Assembly: GCF_016592435.1 (NCBI RefSeq)
Contig: NZ_AP014545.1
Span: 1,240,001-1,304,000, forward strand
Length of the DNA stretch: 64,000 bases
Source: Amphritea japonica ATCC BAA-1530
Lineage (GTDB): Bacteria; Pseudomonadota; Gammaproteobacteria; Pseudomonadales; Balneatricaceae
Direction of reading: 5' to 3'
In this document: in pieces, positions 34,278 to 44,240 of the stretch
How positions within the stretch are numbered: the stretch's first letter is position 1
How the letters are laid out: each line of letters starts with the position of its first letter
Made by a program: the position numbers and the translations under genes
Notes under the pieces: model-generated
The model's input: only the letters and a program-made list of their open reading frames with translations
What the model was told of the DNA's origin: nothing
Database searches by the model: none

Positions 34278-37200
34278 ATGAGCATCAGTGAAGGTGGTTT
34301 GATGACCTTCACCGTGACCCGTACCGGCGATGCCGAAGCGGATCAGACGATTGATTTTGCGACCAGCATTGAAGCAGGTGATAACGCCGAAGCCGGCGAC
34401 TTTACCGGCAACAGCGGTACGCTGACCTTTGCTGCGGGCGTGACGACTCAGACCTTCACCGTACAGACTGCACAAGATGCGATCTTCGAAGGTGGCGAGA
34501 CCTTTACAGCCACCCTGAGTGGCAACTCAGCGGGCAGCAGCATTGCGGATGCAACGGCAACCGGTACCATCCTTGATGATGGCACAGGCCCGGGTCCATT
34601 CGACCCAACCGGCCCAGGCACACCGGACGACGATACCACTGAGTTCAGTGTTGATAGCGTGAGCATCAGTGAAGGTGGCTTGATGACCTTCACCGTGACC
34701 CGCACCGGCGATGCCGAAGCGGATCAAAGCGTTAACTTCAGCACCCTGATCGGTGCAGGGGATAGTGCAGAAGCAGCTGACTTTACCAACAACAGTGGTA
34801 CGCTGACCTTTGCGACCGGTGTGACCACTCAGACCTTCACCGTGCAGACTACTCAGGATACACAGTATGAAGACGACGAGACCTTTACGGTACTGCTGGA
34901 TACACCAACCGGCGGCGCGACGATTGCGACCGCAACCGGCACTGGGACGATTACTGATAACGATACTCGTCCGACACTAACTGTTGCGGATCAGAGTGTT
35001 GTCGAAGGTGATAGTGGTACTACAACGATTACTTTTATTGTTAATCGTACGGGTGACTCTGAACCTGATCAGACTTTTAATTACAGCTTTGCACCGGGTA
35101 ATACTGATAATGCTGATTTCAATCCTGTGCTGAGTAGCGGCAGCGTTACATTTGCTGAGGGTGAAACCAGCAAAATGATTACGATTCAAGTGCAGGGAGA
35201 TACGGCTGTTGAGCTTGATGAAAGCTTCACTCTGAATCTTGTTGATACTGGGGATCTCGGAAATACCGCTAGCGCAATTGGTACCATCATTAACGACGAT
35301 ATGCCTCCGGTAGTTACTATTCCAAACGATGGTTCTGGTGTTAATGGTAGTGACATCAGCGTTGCTGAAAATTCTACAGAGACAGGGACATTTACGATAA
35401 ATGCACCAGATGGTATTCAGAGTATTACTGTAGGAACTACTGTTATTTCAATGGCTGATCTTTTAGCTAGTGGCACAACGCCAATAATAGTTAACGGCGG
35501 AGAAGGGCAACTTTCTATAAATGGCTTTGTTGGTAATGTTGTCAGTTACGAATATGACCCTACCGGGGCTAGCAGAGATCATAGTGGAGGAGACAACTCT
35601 GTAATTGATAGATTTGCTCTTAGCGTCACCGACACTGACGGAGATGTTAGTGTTTCAAATCCAAGTCTCGATATCCTGATCACCGATACTGCTCCGGTTG
35701 CAAATGCTGATACCCGAGCTGTTAATGAAGATGATACTGGAATTACTGGTAATGTTGTTTCCGGCATAAATGCTGTTGCTGATACTCTCGGTGGTGATCT
35801 GACTATCGTCACAGGTGTTCAATCAGGAGATGCCGGAATTACTGAAGTTACGGGTGGTGCTGGAACAGGAGTTGATGGTATTTATGGTACGCTTCAGATC
35901 GACTCTGATGGTACTTACACCTATCTTCTGAATTCTGCTGCCCAGGCGCTTCTTGCATCAGAGACTGTAACAGATGTGTTTAGTTACAGTATTAGCGATG
36001 ATGAAGGTGATTTCTCAACGGCAACATTTACCTTCACTGTTACAGGTTCGAACGATGCGCCAACGATTACAGCCGTTCAGCCAGCCGTTGTATCGGAGGA
36101 AGGGCTTGCAGCAGGTATTGCTGACACTACCCCTAATCCGGGCGATGTGACTAACTCACCTGTATTTACAGGCACTTATACAGCGACTGACGATTCTGGC
36201 GGTCCTTTGATTGCGTCTCTTGATGACATTAGTTCAGTCACTACTTCTGATGGTACTACTCTACAGTCAGGAGGCATTGATGTCGGCTTTGTCCTGAGTC
36301 CAGATGGCCATACGCTTATGGGTACAGCCGGTGGAGAGGATGTTGTTCAGATTGAAATAATGGATAACGGAACTTATACGGTTACGCTACTGGGGCCGGT
36401 TGATCATGCTCCGGGTAATGGTGAAAACAGCCTTAACTTTAATCTTAACTTCCAGGTGTCTGATGGCCCTCTGGGCGATAGTGCGACTCTGAGTAGTAGC
36501 GGTACTCTTAATATTCGTATAGAGGATGATCAGCCTATTAGTGGTGATATTTATCAAAGTCTTGTGATTCCGCCGCAGGATCACAACGTGATGTTTGTAA
36601 TCGACACCTCTGGAAGTATGGGTAACGATGCATCAGGTACGACCATTGAGAGAATGGAGCTTTTATTAACCTCTATTAAGCAGGTTATCGACCAGTATGA
36701 GAATGTAGGCGATCTTAAAGTGCAGATCGTTACTTTTGATTCAGGTTCTGATTCTACACACCAGACAGTCTGGATGACTGCGGCAGAGGCTCAGGCATTT
36801 ATTGGTGATGGTACAGCAGGCTCCAGGGATTCTGTTCTTAATCCTGGAGGCGGTACTGATTATGACCAGGGCGTTCTTGAAGCTCAATTAGGTTGGGATG
36901 CTGCTGGTAAAATTGAAGCGACTGATGACCGCCCGGTCAGCAATGTTTCATATTTCATGTCCGACGGTGAGCCGCAAACAGGTGGTGGTACTACGGGCTC
37001 TCAGGGTATTACTGGTGTTGAAGTAAATGAATGGATGGAATTCGTTACTGACAACAGTATTAACTCTCATGCAGTGGGTATTGGTTCGGGTGTATCTGTT
37101 GCTAACCTTGCTCCGCTTGCCTATGACGGTGAGCTAGCGAACACCAATGGACAAGACCCTTATAATCCACCCGTGCCTGACCCTGCGGATCCTGTGTTTG

Positions 37201-38924
37201 ACGATGGTATAACGCCATATGCGCTTGTTGTAACCGATTCTGCAACGCTTACCAACGAGCTGCTTGGTACTATTCAAGTACCAGTACTTGGTGGCATCTT
37301 CGGTACTATTGAAAATAATGGTTTTGGTGCTGATGATGGTGCTTTCCTGCAAATTGAGATGGATGGAGTAACATATTCCTATACGGCTGCTGCAAATGGA
37401 GGCTCCGGTCAGATTGATGTGAGTAGTGGTGGATCTGTTGTAGGCTTCGAAATCACATTTACTACCCTTGCGGGTGGTACCATGGCGCTCAATTTTGCCA
37501 ATGGTCAGTATTCATATGTGCCAGACCAGGACCTGGCGATGGATACAGAATTCCAGGAAACTATGGTCTTTCTATCCAGAGATACTGATGGCGATGAAAC
37601 TACCGGCACAGTTACTCTCAATATTGCACGTGGTATGGACACTGATGGTGATGGCGTTATTGATACTATCGATATCGACGATGATAACGACGGCATTCTG
37701 GATACGATTGAAGATGCGTATGTTTCCACTGTTACAACTACGCAGCCGTTTACAGATGTAACATCTGCAGCAAATATCACTAGTAATGGAGGGACCGGTT
37801 CTCAGACTATTGATATGTCCGCTTATGGGGTTGCAGTCGGTGATAGCGTTACTATCAGTAATTTCTTTGCTCGAGGAGATTTAAACAATAATTCTGAATG
37901 GTTCAGGTTGTCATTCGACAACGGCGTTACAACGACTGGAAATATGAATACAGGATTCCAGGATAACGCCTTCCATACAGTGAATCAGAATGTAACGATG
38001 ACCGCGACCATTGTTGATGTAGGGGGAGTTCCCTCTCTGGTTGTATCAGGTGTTACCAGCTCAGATGTTGATAACTTCAATGGTTTTGTCGGAGTCGATT
38101 ATTACTTCACTATCGATGGAGTAGGTACTGTCGCTATAAACGTTCCTGATGCTGATGGTGATGGTATTATCAACAGCCTGGATGCCGATAGTGATAATGA
38201 TGGTATTGCCGATAACATCGAAGCCCAGACTAATGCTGGTTATATTCCCTCGTCTGGCGTAGATGCTGATCATGATGGTCTGGATGATGCTTATGAAACA
38301 GCAGGTCTTACTCCAGAAGGTCCAGTAAGTGCGCCTGATTTCCTTTCTATTGATAGTGATGGAAATGGCACGAATGATGGACAAGAGTCCGCAACTACAG
38401 GTGATGATCGACTTGTTGGTAGTGCTGTTGGAGATGTAATTGATGGTCTTGATGGGAATGATGCGCTGATAGGGCTCGATGGTGGTGACACGCTGATTGG
38501 GGGTATCGGTAATGATATCCTGGTCGGCGGCGCCGGAGACGATATATTGATGGGCGGTGCAGGCGCTGATTTCTTTGACTGGAATGGTGGAGATGAGGGA
38601 ACTGCTGGTGCGCCAGCGACCGATCATATCCAGGACTTTACAGTCGCCGAGGATACGCTTGATCTATCGAATCTTCTTGATTCGCTTGGATTGGCTACTC
38701 AGGGTGGTGTGATAGAGTCTTACCTGAGTCTGGATAACAATGCTTCAAGTCAGGCTGTTCTGAGTGTTAAAGGAAGTGCCGGAGGTAGTGTGGTTCAGGA
38801 GATTGTTCTTGATAATGTCAGTATCGAAGACCTTAAGAATGATCCCGCACTGGGGCTGGATGCAGGTGCAACCAATAGCGATCTTCTCAATCAGTTGATA
38901 AACGATTCAAAGCTGATTGTTTGA
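34278..38924 (+). CDS. LapA/BapA-like giant adhesin, C-terminal fragment (VWA, RTX, type I secretion signal)
   Basis: It continues the adhesin of 32241. The reading frame is actually open from about 34212; 34278 is only the first ATG. Order: two exact-type Calx-beta units, one divergent unit (TVADQSVVEGDSG), bacterial cadherin/VCBS-like domains (NEDDTGITGNVV, ISDDEGDFSTATFTFTV), then a VWA domain from about base 36590 with a complete MIDAS start DTSGSMG. Thrombospondin-type-3 calcium repeats follow near 37640 and 38150 (DTDGDGVIDTIDIDDDNDG). Finally come RTX nonapeptides (GGIGNDILVGGAGDDILMGG) from about 38400 and a hydrophobic C-terminal type I secretion signal. The protein should stay tethered by its N-terminus and bind surfaces or other cells. 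Transporter genes follow directly. Confidence 0.9.
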   Translation: MSISEGGLMTFTVTRTGDAEADQTIDFATSIEAGDNAEAGDFTGNSGTLTFAAGVTTQTFTVQTAQDAIFEGGETFTATLSGNSAGSSIADATATGTILDDGTGPGPFDPTGPGTPDDDTTEFSVDSVSISEGGLMTFTVTRTGDAEADQSVNFSTLIGAGDSAEAADFTNNSGTLTFATGVTTQTFTVQTTQDTQYEDDETFTVLLDTPTGGATIATATGTGTITDNDTRPTLTVADQSVVEGDSGTTTITFIVNRTGDSEPDQTFNYSFAPGNTDNADFNPVLSSGSVTFAEGETSKMITIQVQGDTAVELDESFTLNLVDTGDLGNTASAIGTIINDDMPPVVTIPNDGSGVNGSDISVAENSTETGTFTINAPDGIQSITVGTTVISMADLLASGTTPIIVNGGEGQLSINGFVGNVVSYEYDPTGASRDHSGGDNSVIDRFALSVTDTDGDVSVSNPSLDILITDTAPVANADTRAVNEDDTGITGNVVSGINAVADTLGGDLTIVTGVQSGDAGITEVTGGAGTGVDGIYGTLQIDSDGTYTYLLNSAAQALLASETVTDVFSYSISDDEGDFSTATFTFTVTGSNDAPTITAVQPAVVSEEGLAAGIADTTPNPGDVTNSPVFTGTYTATDDSGGPLIASLDDISSVTTSDGTTLQSGGIDVGFVLSPDGHTLMGTAGGEDVVQIEIMDNGTYTVTLLGPVDHAPGNGENSLNFNLNFQVSDGPLGDSATLSSSGTLNIRIEDDQPISGDIYQSLVIPPQDHNVMFVIDTSGSMGNDASGTTIERMELLLTSIKQVIDQYENVGDLKVQIVTFDSGSDSTHQTVWMTAAEAQAFIGDGTAGSRDSVLNPGGGTDYDQGVLEAQLGWDAAGKIEATDDRPVSNVSYFMSDGEPQTGGGTTGSQGITGVEVNEWMEFVTDNSINSHAVGIGSGVSVANLAPLAYDGELANTNGQDPYNPPVPDPADPVFDDGITPYALVVTDSATLTNELLGTIQVPVLGGIFGTIENNGFGADDGAFLQIEMDGVTYSYTAAANGGSGQIDVSSGGSVVGFEITFTTLAGGTMALNFANGQYSYVPDQDLAMDTEFQETMVFLSRDTDGDETTGTVTLNIARGMDTDGDGVIDTIDIDDDNDGILDTIEDAYVSTVTTTQPFTDVTSAANITSNGGTGSQTIDMSAYGVAVGDSVTISNFFARGDLNNNSEWFRLSFDNGVTTTGNMNTGFQDNAFHTVNQNVTMTATIVDVGGVPSLVVSGVTSSDVDNFNGFVGVDYYFTIDGVGTVAINVPDADGDGIINSLDADSDNDGIADNIEAQTNAGYIPSSGVDADHDGLDDAYETAGLTPEGPVSAPDFLSIDSDGNGTNDGQESATTGDDRLVGSAVGDVIDGLDGNDALIGLDGGDTLIGGIGNDILVGGAGDDILMGGAGADFFDWNGGDEGTAGAPATDHIQDFTVAEDTLDLSNLLDSLGLATQGGVIESYLSLDNNASSQAVLSVKGSAGGSVVQEIVLDNVSIEDLKNDPALGLDAGATNSDLLNQLINDSKLIV
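34626..34949 (+). repeat. 324-base exact direct repeat in the adhesin, copy 2
   Basis: Second copy of 33477-33800. Here the flanking downstream sequence (ATTACTGATAACGATACTCG) is in frame and enters a divergent Calx-beta unit. Confidence 0.85.
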
Positions 38925-38930
38925 TAAGCA

Positions 38931-38964
38931 ATGGGTGGCTCTTTATTGAGCTGCCCATTTTTTT
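38931..38964 (+). terminator. Terminator or attenuator between adhesin and transporter genes
   Basis: ATGGGTGGCTC / GAGCTGCCCAT forms a stem with an inner TG/TG mismatch and a 6-base loop, followed by T7. Its position suggests partial termination so that the adhesin mRNA exceeds transporter mRNA. Confidence 0.7.
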
Positions 38965-39068
38965 GCTTAGCTGAAGATACCGAACAATCGTTTATATGAA
39001 TTTATTTGTAGATTTAAACAGTGCAGACAAGACAGTCTGAGTTGTTATTTATAAGGGCATACTAAAAA

Positions 39069-41249
39069 GTGACACAATCACAAGCAGACTGGCATTTTGG
39101 TACCAGTCGTGAACAGTTTGTTGATCCTTTACTGGATGCGCTGGTACTTATCAGTAAGTACTACGGTATGCCTGCCTCTGAAGATTCATTAAGTAGTGGT
39201 TTACCACTGGTTGATAATTGTCTGACCGTTGAGCTTTTTCCCAGAGCAGCTGAACGGGCTGGTTTATCTGCAAGGCTTGCAGATCAGCCGTTGTCTCAGA
39301 TTCATGAATTGCTGCTTCCCTGCGTGCTGCTTTTAAAAGACCGAAGCTGTTGTGTGCTTATGTCAATTGATAGTCAGAAGGGTCTTGCTCGGGTTCTGCA
39401 ACCTGAAAGTGGGGACGGAGAAGTCGAACTCGAAATTGAGAAACTGGATGAGCTTTATTCAGGGCATCTGTTTTATATCCGCAAGAAATATCAGTTTGAT
39501 CAGCGTAGTCCTGATGTTCTGGATACACAGGAAGGGCATTGGTTCTGGGGTACTTTTCGAAGCGCAATGCCGATCTACAGAGATGTGTTAATCGCGTCGT
39601 TATTGATTAACCTCTTTGCCGTTGCATCACCTTTGTTTGTTATGAATGTTTACGATCGAATTGTGCCTAATCTCGCATTTGATTCGCTCTGGGTATTGGC
39701 AATCGGGGTAGGAGTTGTTTTTGTTTTCGACCTTGTCCTGAAGCATCTTCGGTCATACTTTATAGATGTTGCAGGCAAAAAGCTTGATCTGCAGTTATCT
39801 GCAAAGATTTTCTCCAGGGTAATGGGGATCCGGCTTGAAGCGCGTCCGGTGTCTGTAGGAGCCTTTGCTAATAATCTCCAGTCTTTTGAAACCATTCGTG
39901 ATTTTATAACGTCGGCAACACTGGGGGCGCTTATAGACCTGCCTTTTGCGTTGTTATTCCTACTGGTTATCTGGACGGTGGGTGGCCCCTTGGTTGTCGT
40001 GCCTTTAGCGGTGATGGTTATTCTGGTGGGGTATAGCCTTTATATCCAGAAACCACTGGCAAAACAAATTGAGATGACCTCTAAAATTGCTGCACAAAAG
40101 CAGGCTACACTCGTTGAAGGTTTGACCGGTATTGAAGCGGTTAAAATCAATGGTGCTCAGAGCCAGTATCAGGTTATTTGGGAGCAGGCCGTTAGTAAAA
40201 TGGGGCAGCATGACGTCCAGACACGAAAGTTGGCTAACGGTGCTTCATCCCTGTCAGGTTTCCTGCAGCAAATGATGACAGTAGGAATTGTGGTTTTGGG
40301 CGTGTACTTAGTTGCCGCCGGAGAACTTAGCATGGGGGGAATCATTGCCTCGGTTATGCTGGGTGGGCGAGCAGTTCAACCTTTAGCCCAGCTTTCTTTG
40401 TTAGCAACGCGTTACAACCAGGCTAAAGCTTCTATGGGGCTTATAAACCAGATTATGGAGATGCCGGTTGAGCAGGAAGAGGGCAAGACTTACGTTAGTC
40501 GGCCTAAATTGCAGGGGAAAATCGAATTTAGTAAGGTTAGCTTTGCCTATCCTGACCAACAGAATCATGCACTTAACGATATCAGTTTTACGATTGAACC
40601 CGGAGAGCGGGTTGCTCTAATCGGCGGTATTGGTGCAGGTAAGAGTTCTCTTCAAAAATTAATTCTGGGATTGTATCAGTGCTCGGAAGGTGATGTTCGT
40701 ATCGATGGCGTAAACATCGCACAGTTACATCCGGCCGATCTGCGTCGGAATATCGGTTGTATCACCCAGGATAACCATCTTTTCTTCGGCAGCATCCGCG
40801 ATAATATTGTGATGGGCGCTCCTTTCACCAGTGATGAGCATCTTTTAAGAGCGGCAGAGTGGGGCGGTGTTACTGAATTTACTAACCACGATCCAGATGG
40901 TCTTGAACGTCAGGTAGGAGAAGGTGGGCGACAGCTTTCAGGTGGTCAGCGCCAATCGGTCTCTGCAGCCCGGGCAGTGGTCATGGACCCTCCTATCTTG
41001 TTGCTGGATGAGCCTACCAGCCATCTTGACCGTAAAGCTGAACTTCGTTTTATCAATCGTATGAAGGAGCTTGATCGCGATAAAACTGTGATTTTAAGTA
41101 CCCATAAATCGAGCTTGTTAGATGCTGTGGATAGAATAATAGTGTTGGAAAATGGCCGATTACTGGCTGATGGCCCTAAAGCGGAGGTGGTTAACTGGCT
41201 TCGCGAAGGTATTAACCAACAGAGTGTTAAAAAGGAGGGGCGCTCCTGA
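39069..41249 (+). CDS. lapB: Type I secretion ABC transporter (LapB-like) with C39-like domain
   Basis: The 726-aa protein starts at a GTG. The first about 130 residues form a peptidase-C39-like domain in which no Cys-His catalytic pair typical of active C39 is apparent at the usual place, as expected for the LapB/HlyB group that only docks substrate. About six membrane spans follow, then an ATPase domain with Walker A GGIGAGKSS, signature LSGGQRQSVSAAR, Walker B ILLLDEPTSHLD and switch His in LSTHKSSLL. It lies 144 bases after the adhesin gene. The next gene starts in its stop codon (TGATG). It would export the adhesin at 32241. Confidence 0.9.
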   Translation: MTQSQADWHFGTSREQFVDPLLDALVLISKYYGMPASEDSLSSGLPLVDNCLTVELFPRAAERAGLSARLADQPLSQIHELLLPCVLLLKDRSCCVLMSIDSQKGLARVLQPESGDGEVELEIEKLDELYSGHLFYIRKKYQFDQRSPDVLDTQEGHWFWGTFRSAMPIYRDVLIASLLINLFAVASPLFVMNVYDRIVPNLAFDSLWVLAIGVGVVFVFDLVLKHLRSYFIDVAGKKLDLQLSAKIFSRVMGIRLEARPVSVGAFANNLQSFETIRDFITSATLGALIDLPFALLFLLVIWTVGGPLVVVPLAVMVILVGYSLYIQKPLAKQIEMTSKIAAQKQATLVEGLTGIEAVKINGAQSQYQVIWEQAVSKMGQHDVQTRKLANGASSLSGFLQQMMTVGIVVLGVYLVAAGELSMGGIIASVMLGGRAVQPLAQLSLLATRYNQAKASMGLINQIMEMPVEQEEGKTYVSRPKLQGKIEFSKVSFAYPDQQNHALNDISFTIEPGERVALIGGIGAGKSSLQKLILGLYQCSEGDVRIDGVNIAQLHPADLRRNIGCITQDNHLFFGSIRDNIVMGAPFTSDEHLLRAAEWGGVTEFTNHDPDGLERQVGEGGRQLSGGQRQSVSAARAVVMDPPILLLDEPTSHLDRKAELRFINRMKELDRDKTVILSTHKSSLLDAVDRIIVLENGRLLADGPKAEVVNWLREGINQQSVKKEGRS

Positions 41250-42730
41250 TGGATGAGCAATCTACAGATACCGTTCAGTCATCATCAGGTAGTGGTCTGG
41301 CAAAAGCAAAAGACGCTTTCAGCGCGATGGCTAAGGCTAAGCATGATCAGCCGGTTGTCGATAATAACCTACATGATTTTATAGATAACTCAGCTGCCAG
41401 CGTTTTATTGGATACACCCCAGAGTTCAAGAATCCTTTTATGGGGTGTAGTTTGTTTTGTCATTGTTGCGGTTATGTGGGCATATTTTGCTGAACTTGAT
41501 GAAATTACCAGGGGAGAGGGCAGTGTCATTCCTTCTCAACAAATTCAGGTAGTCCAATATCTTGAGGGTGGCATACTCAAAGAGCTTTTCGTGAAAGAAG
41601 GCGATAAAGTTGAAGCAGATCAGCCCCTTCTTCGAGTAGATGAAACTAAGTTTCTATCGGATTTCCGTGGGCAGGCTCAAGAACAGGCTTATCTCGAAAT
41701 ATCGGTTGCGCGTCATAAAGCGGAACTGGCAAGTATTGTGATCAGTAGTGAGCCTGAGAACGGTAATTGGCAGGAACAGGCCCGGATTGAAGCTCAATCA
41801 ATCAGTGTTGAAGAGGAATGGAAACTCCGTAACCCTGAATTACTCGGGCGAGAGCAGGCGCAACTCGAGGAATACTTACGAAACCTGAGTAACCAACTGG
41901 ATATTCTGGGACGACAGATTCAGCAACGGGATCAGGAAGAGAAAGAGTTAGACTCTAAAATCAGCCACCTAAATCGTACCTACAAGCTGAGTTTGAGAGA
42001 GATGGCGATGACCCGTCCGTTAGCGAAGCAGGGGATTATTCCTGAAATCGAACTGATTAAGTTAGAAAGGGAAGTAAATAGTTATAAACAGGAGCTGGAA
42101 GGTGCCAGGTTATTGTTACCTAAAGTTCGCCTAAGTATCCAAGAGGCAGTTGCGAAACGTCGCGAAATCGCGTTAAATGCACGCAGCGAAAGCCAGCAAA
42201 AATTGAATGAAAGTCAGGCGCAACTCAATCAGAAAACAGAAGCTCAGGTCAGTTTTCGTGATCGGGTAGACAGAACCACTGTTGTTTCGCCTGTTCATGG
42301 AACCATTAAAACGATCTCGGTAAATACTATCGGTGGGGTTATTCAGCCGGGTATGGACCTTGTTGAGATAGTGCCGACTGAAGATCACCTTCTGATAGAG
42401 GCGAAAGTTTCGCCAAAAGATATCGCTTTTCTCAGGCCGGGTTTAAGTGCGGTGGTTCGATTAACAGCCTATGATTTTTCAATTTATGGTGGTCTGAAAG
42501 GTATACTGGAGCATATTAGTGCTGACAGTATCGAAGATGAACAAGGCAATATTTATTACCTGATCAGAGTTCGGACTGAAAATACAGATCTTGGCAGAGG
42601 CGCTAATTCTCTGCCGATTATTCCGGGCATGATGGCCACAGTGGACATTATGACCGGTAAAAAGAGTGTTTTAGATTACCTGCTCAAGCCTATCTTTAAG
42701 GCTCAGCAGCAGGCATTACGAGAACGTTAA
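41249..42730 (+). CDS. lapC: HlyD/LapC-type membrane fusion protein
   Basis: The 493-aa periplasmic adaptor of the type I system has one membrane span near 68-88 (WGVVCFVIVAVMWAYFAEL). A biotinyl-lipoyl-like beta region (EGSVIPSQQIQVVQYLEGG, then LFVKEGDKVEADQPLLRVD) follows, then a long alpha-helical hairpin (about 180-345) and a second lipoyl/beta-barrel part (VVSPVHGTIKTISVNTIGG). The length and order match LapC and HlyD. Its start overlaps the transporter stop by one base, and the TolC-like gene follows, so the three make one export machine. Confidence 0.92.
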   Translation: MDEQSTDTVQSSSGSGLAKAKDAFSAMAKAKHDQPVVDNNLHDFIDNSAASVLLDTPQSSRILLWGVVCFVIVAVMWAYFAELDEITRGEGSVIPSQQIQVVQYLEGGILKELFVKEGDKVEADQPLLRVDETKFLSDFRGQAQEQAYLEISVARHKAELASIVISSEPENGNWQEQARIEAQSISVEEEWKLRNPELLGREQAQLEEYLRNLSNQLDILGRQIQQRDQEEKELDSKISHLNRTYKLSLREMAMTRPLAKQGIIPEIELIKLEREVNSYKQELEGARLLLPKVRLSIQEAVAKRREIALNARSESQQKLNESQAQLNQKTEAQVSFRDRVDRTTVVSPVHGTIKTISVNTIGGVIQPGMDLVEIVPTEDHLLIEAKVSPKDIAFLRPGLSAVVRLTAYDFSIYGGLKGILEHISADSIEDEQGNIYYLIRVRTENTDLGRGANSLPIIPGMMATVDIMTGKKSVLDYLLKPIFKAQQQALRER

Positions 42731-42765
42731 CGTTGAAAGGGACTTTATCCGGGGGGAGCGGTTCA

Positions 42766-44118
42766 ATGGGGAATATTTATAAGTTCGGCACACTAGCGTT
42801 GCTAGTTTGGTCGGGTACAGTATCGTCACAAACTTTGATGGAGGCCGCTTCTTATGCTGTCGGCAGTTCTCCAGATGTGGCGATTGTTAAAAGTCAGTAT
42901 CTTGCACGTGTCGAGCAGATTGGTGTTTCCAAGGCGGGCTATCGTCCGACTGCTGATCTTGCAATTGGGTGGGGAGGGGAGCGTACTAACAGTCCTTCAA
43001 CACGAGCGGCGGCCGCAGCAAATGGTTCTAAGTTTGTAAACCTTGAAAGGGGAGAAGCATCCCTGACCGTGAGTCAGCTTATATATGACGGTTTGCGAAC
43101 AAAAAATGATATTGATCGAACTCAGGCTGAAGCGGGAGCACAGCGCTTCCAGCTGTGGAGTGCTGCCGAAAATACAACTCTGGACGTAGCCAGTGCTTAC
43201 ATGAATGTGATTCATGCACAGGAAGCATCAGTTTTGGCTGCGGCTAACCTTGAAGCGCATATTGAGATTCTGGATGGTATCCGTAAGCGCTCAGAGCACG
43301 GTCTGGGATCTGCCTCGGATCTTTCTCAGGTGAAAGGCCGGCTGAGCCGCGCGCATTCAAATTATCTGGCGACAGATAATAATGTTCTGGATGCCAAAAC
43401 TCGCTATTACAAAGTTGTGGGTCAGGAAGCACTGGGTCTGATAAAGCCGGATGCGGTTGATCAGCATATGCCTGTTTCTTATGAGCAGGCGCTGGAACGT
43501 GCAGGCAAAATTCACCCAACACTTCTGTCAGCACAGTGGGATGTTGATGCTGCTGTCGCACAATTAAAAATGAAGGATTCTGATTTCCGACCTGATGTGC
43601 GATTAGAGCTGGGCGGAACCTGGAATAATAACCTTGACGGCGCAGTTGGTTATAATAATGATCTGACTGCAATGATTCGTATGCGTTATAACCTGTTTAA
43701 CGGAAATGCGGACGTCCATCGTAAGAAAGAAGCTCAGTATCAGTTGATGGAAGCAAGTGCGATTCGTGACCGCGCACAGCGTGAAGTTGCTGAAGGCATG
43801 AGTCTTTCCTGGAACGCCTATCAGTTACTGGAACGCCAAATGGAGTTTCTGGAAGCACATGTAATTGAAGCAGATAAAACACTTGAAGCTTACAAGCAAC
43901 AATTCAAGCTAGGACGTCGTACCCTGGTGGATTTGCTTGATGCTGAGAATGAGTTGTTTGAATCTCGCCAGAAACTGCTTGAAGCCGATAAAGATCGTGT
44001 TCTGACTCAATTCCGAGTGCTTAATGCGATGGGTGATCTGCTAACAGTATTGAATCTGAATCGTGAGTCTCTTTTGACCAGTGAAGAGCAGCAGGAAATC
44101 TCATACCTGCAGAGGTAG
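42766..44118 (+). CDS. TolC-family outer-membrane channel (LapE-like)
   Basis: The protein is 450 aa from the ATG at 42766, which has a GGGGGGAG box 7 bases upstream. An upstream TTG at 42733 would add a poor N-terminus and is rejected. A signal peptide (about 22 residues, ending VSSQ) precedes two TolC repeats rich in heptad helices, with QLIYDGLRTKND and RYNLFNGNADVHRK as the paired beta-strand segments, and KLGRRTLVDLLDAENELF near the C-terminus as the signature. It gives the outer-membrane exit for the type I system and, by analogy with LapE, would hold the adhesin's retention module. Confidence 0.9.
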   Translation: MGNIYKFGTLALLVWSGTVSSQTLMEAASYAVGSSPDVAIVKSQYLARVEQIGVSKAGYRPTADLAIGWGGERTNSPSTRAAAAANGSKFVNLERGEASLTVSQLIYDGLRTKNDIDRTQAEAGAQRFQLWSAAENTTLDVASAYMNVIHAQEASVLAAANLEAHIEILDGIRKRSEHGLGSASDLSQVKGRLSRAHSNYLATDNNVLDAKTRYYKVVGQEALGLIKPDAVDQHMPVSYEQALERAGKIHPTLLSAQWDVDAAVAQLKMKDSDFRPDVRLELGGTWNNNLDGAVGYNNDLTAMIRMRYNLFNGNADVHRKKEAQYQLMEASAIRDRAQREVAEGMSLSWNAYQLLERQMEFLEAHVIEADKTLEAYKQQFKLGRRTLVDLLDAENELFESRQKLLEADKDRVLTQFRVLNAMGDLLTVLNLNRESLLTSEEQQEISYLQR

Positions 44119-44127
44119 TTTTTCTAT

Positions 44128-44156
44128 ACTGCTGTAGTCGCTTGGGCTACAGCAGT
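44128..44156 (+). terminator. Strong hairpin after the secretion operon
   Basis: ACTGCTGTAG / CTACAGCAGT is a perfect 10-bp stem with a 9-base loop, 10 bases after the tolC-like stop. There is no T-run, so it may act as a 3' mRNA-stabilising structure instead of a classical terminator. Confidence 0.45.
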
Positions 44157-44240
44157 TACTTGTCCCTCTATCCAAGCTGCTAATCTTATTTAAATCCGCT
44201 ATAATCGCCGCCTTTTCTAACAGCCCTTTTGAATGTGAAT

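Noticed and set aside
32518-34727. Several minus-strand frames of 70-160 codons across the adhesin repeats
   Set aside because: They are antisense shadows of the repetitive, GC-richer Calx-beta coding sequence, repeating with the same period and lacking ribosome sites.
32745-35310. Regular direct repeats that could suggest a CRISPR or satellite array
   Set aside because: The period is about 380 bases and in frame with Calx-beta protein repeats; there is no short repeat-spacer pattern.
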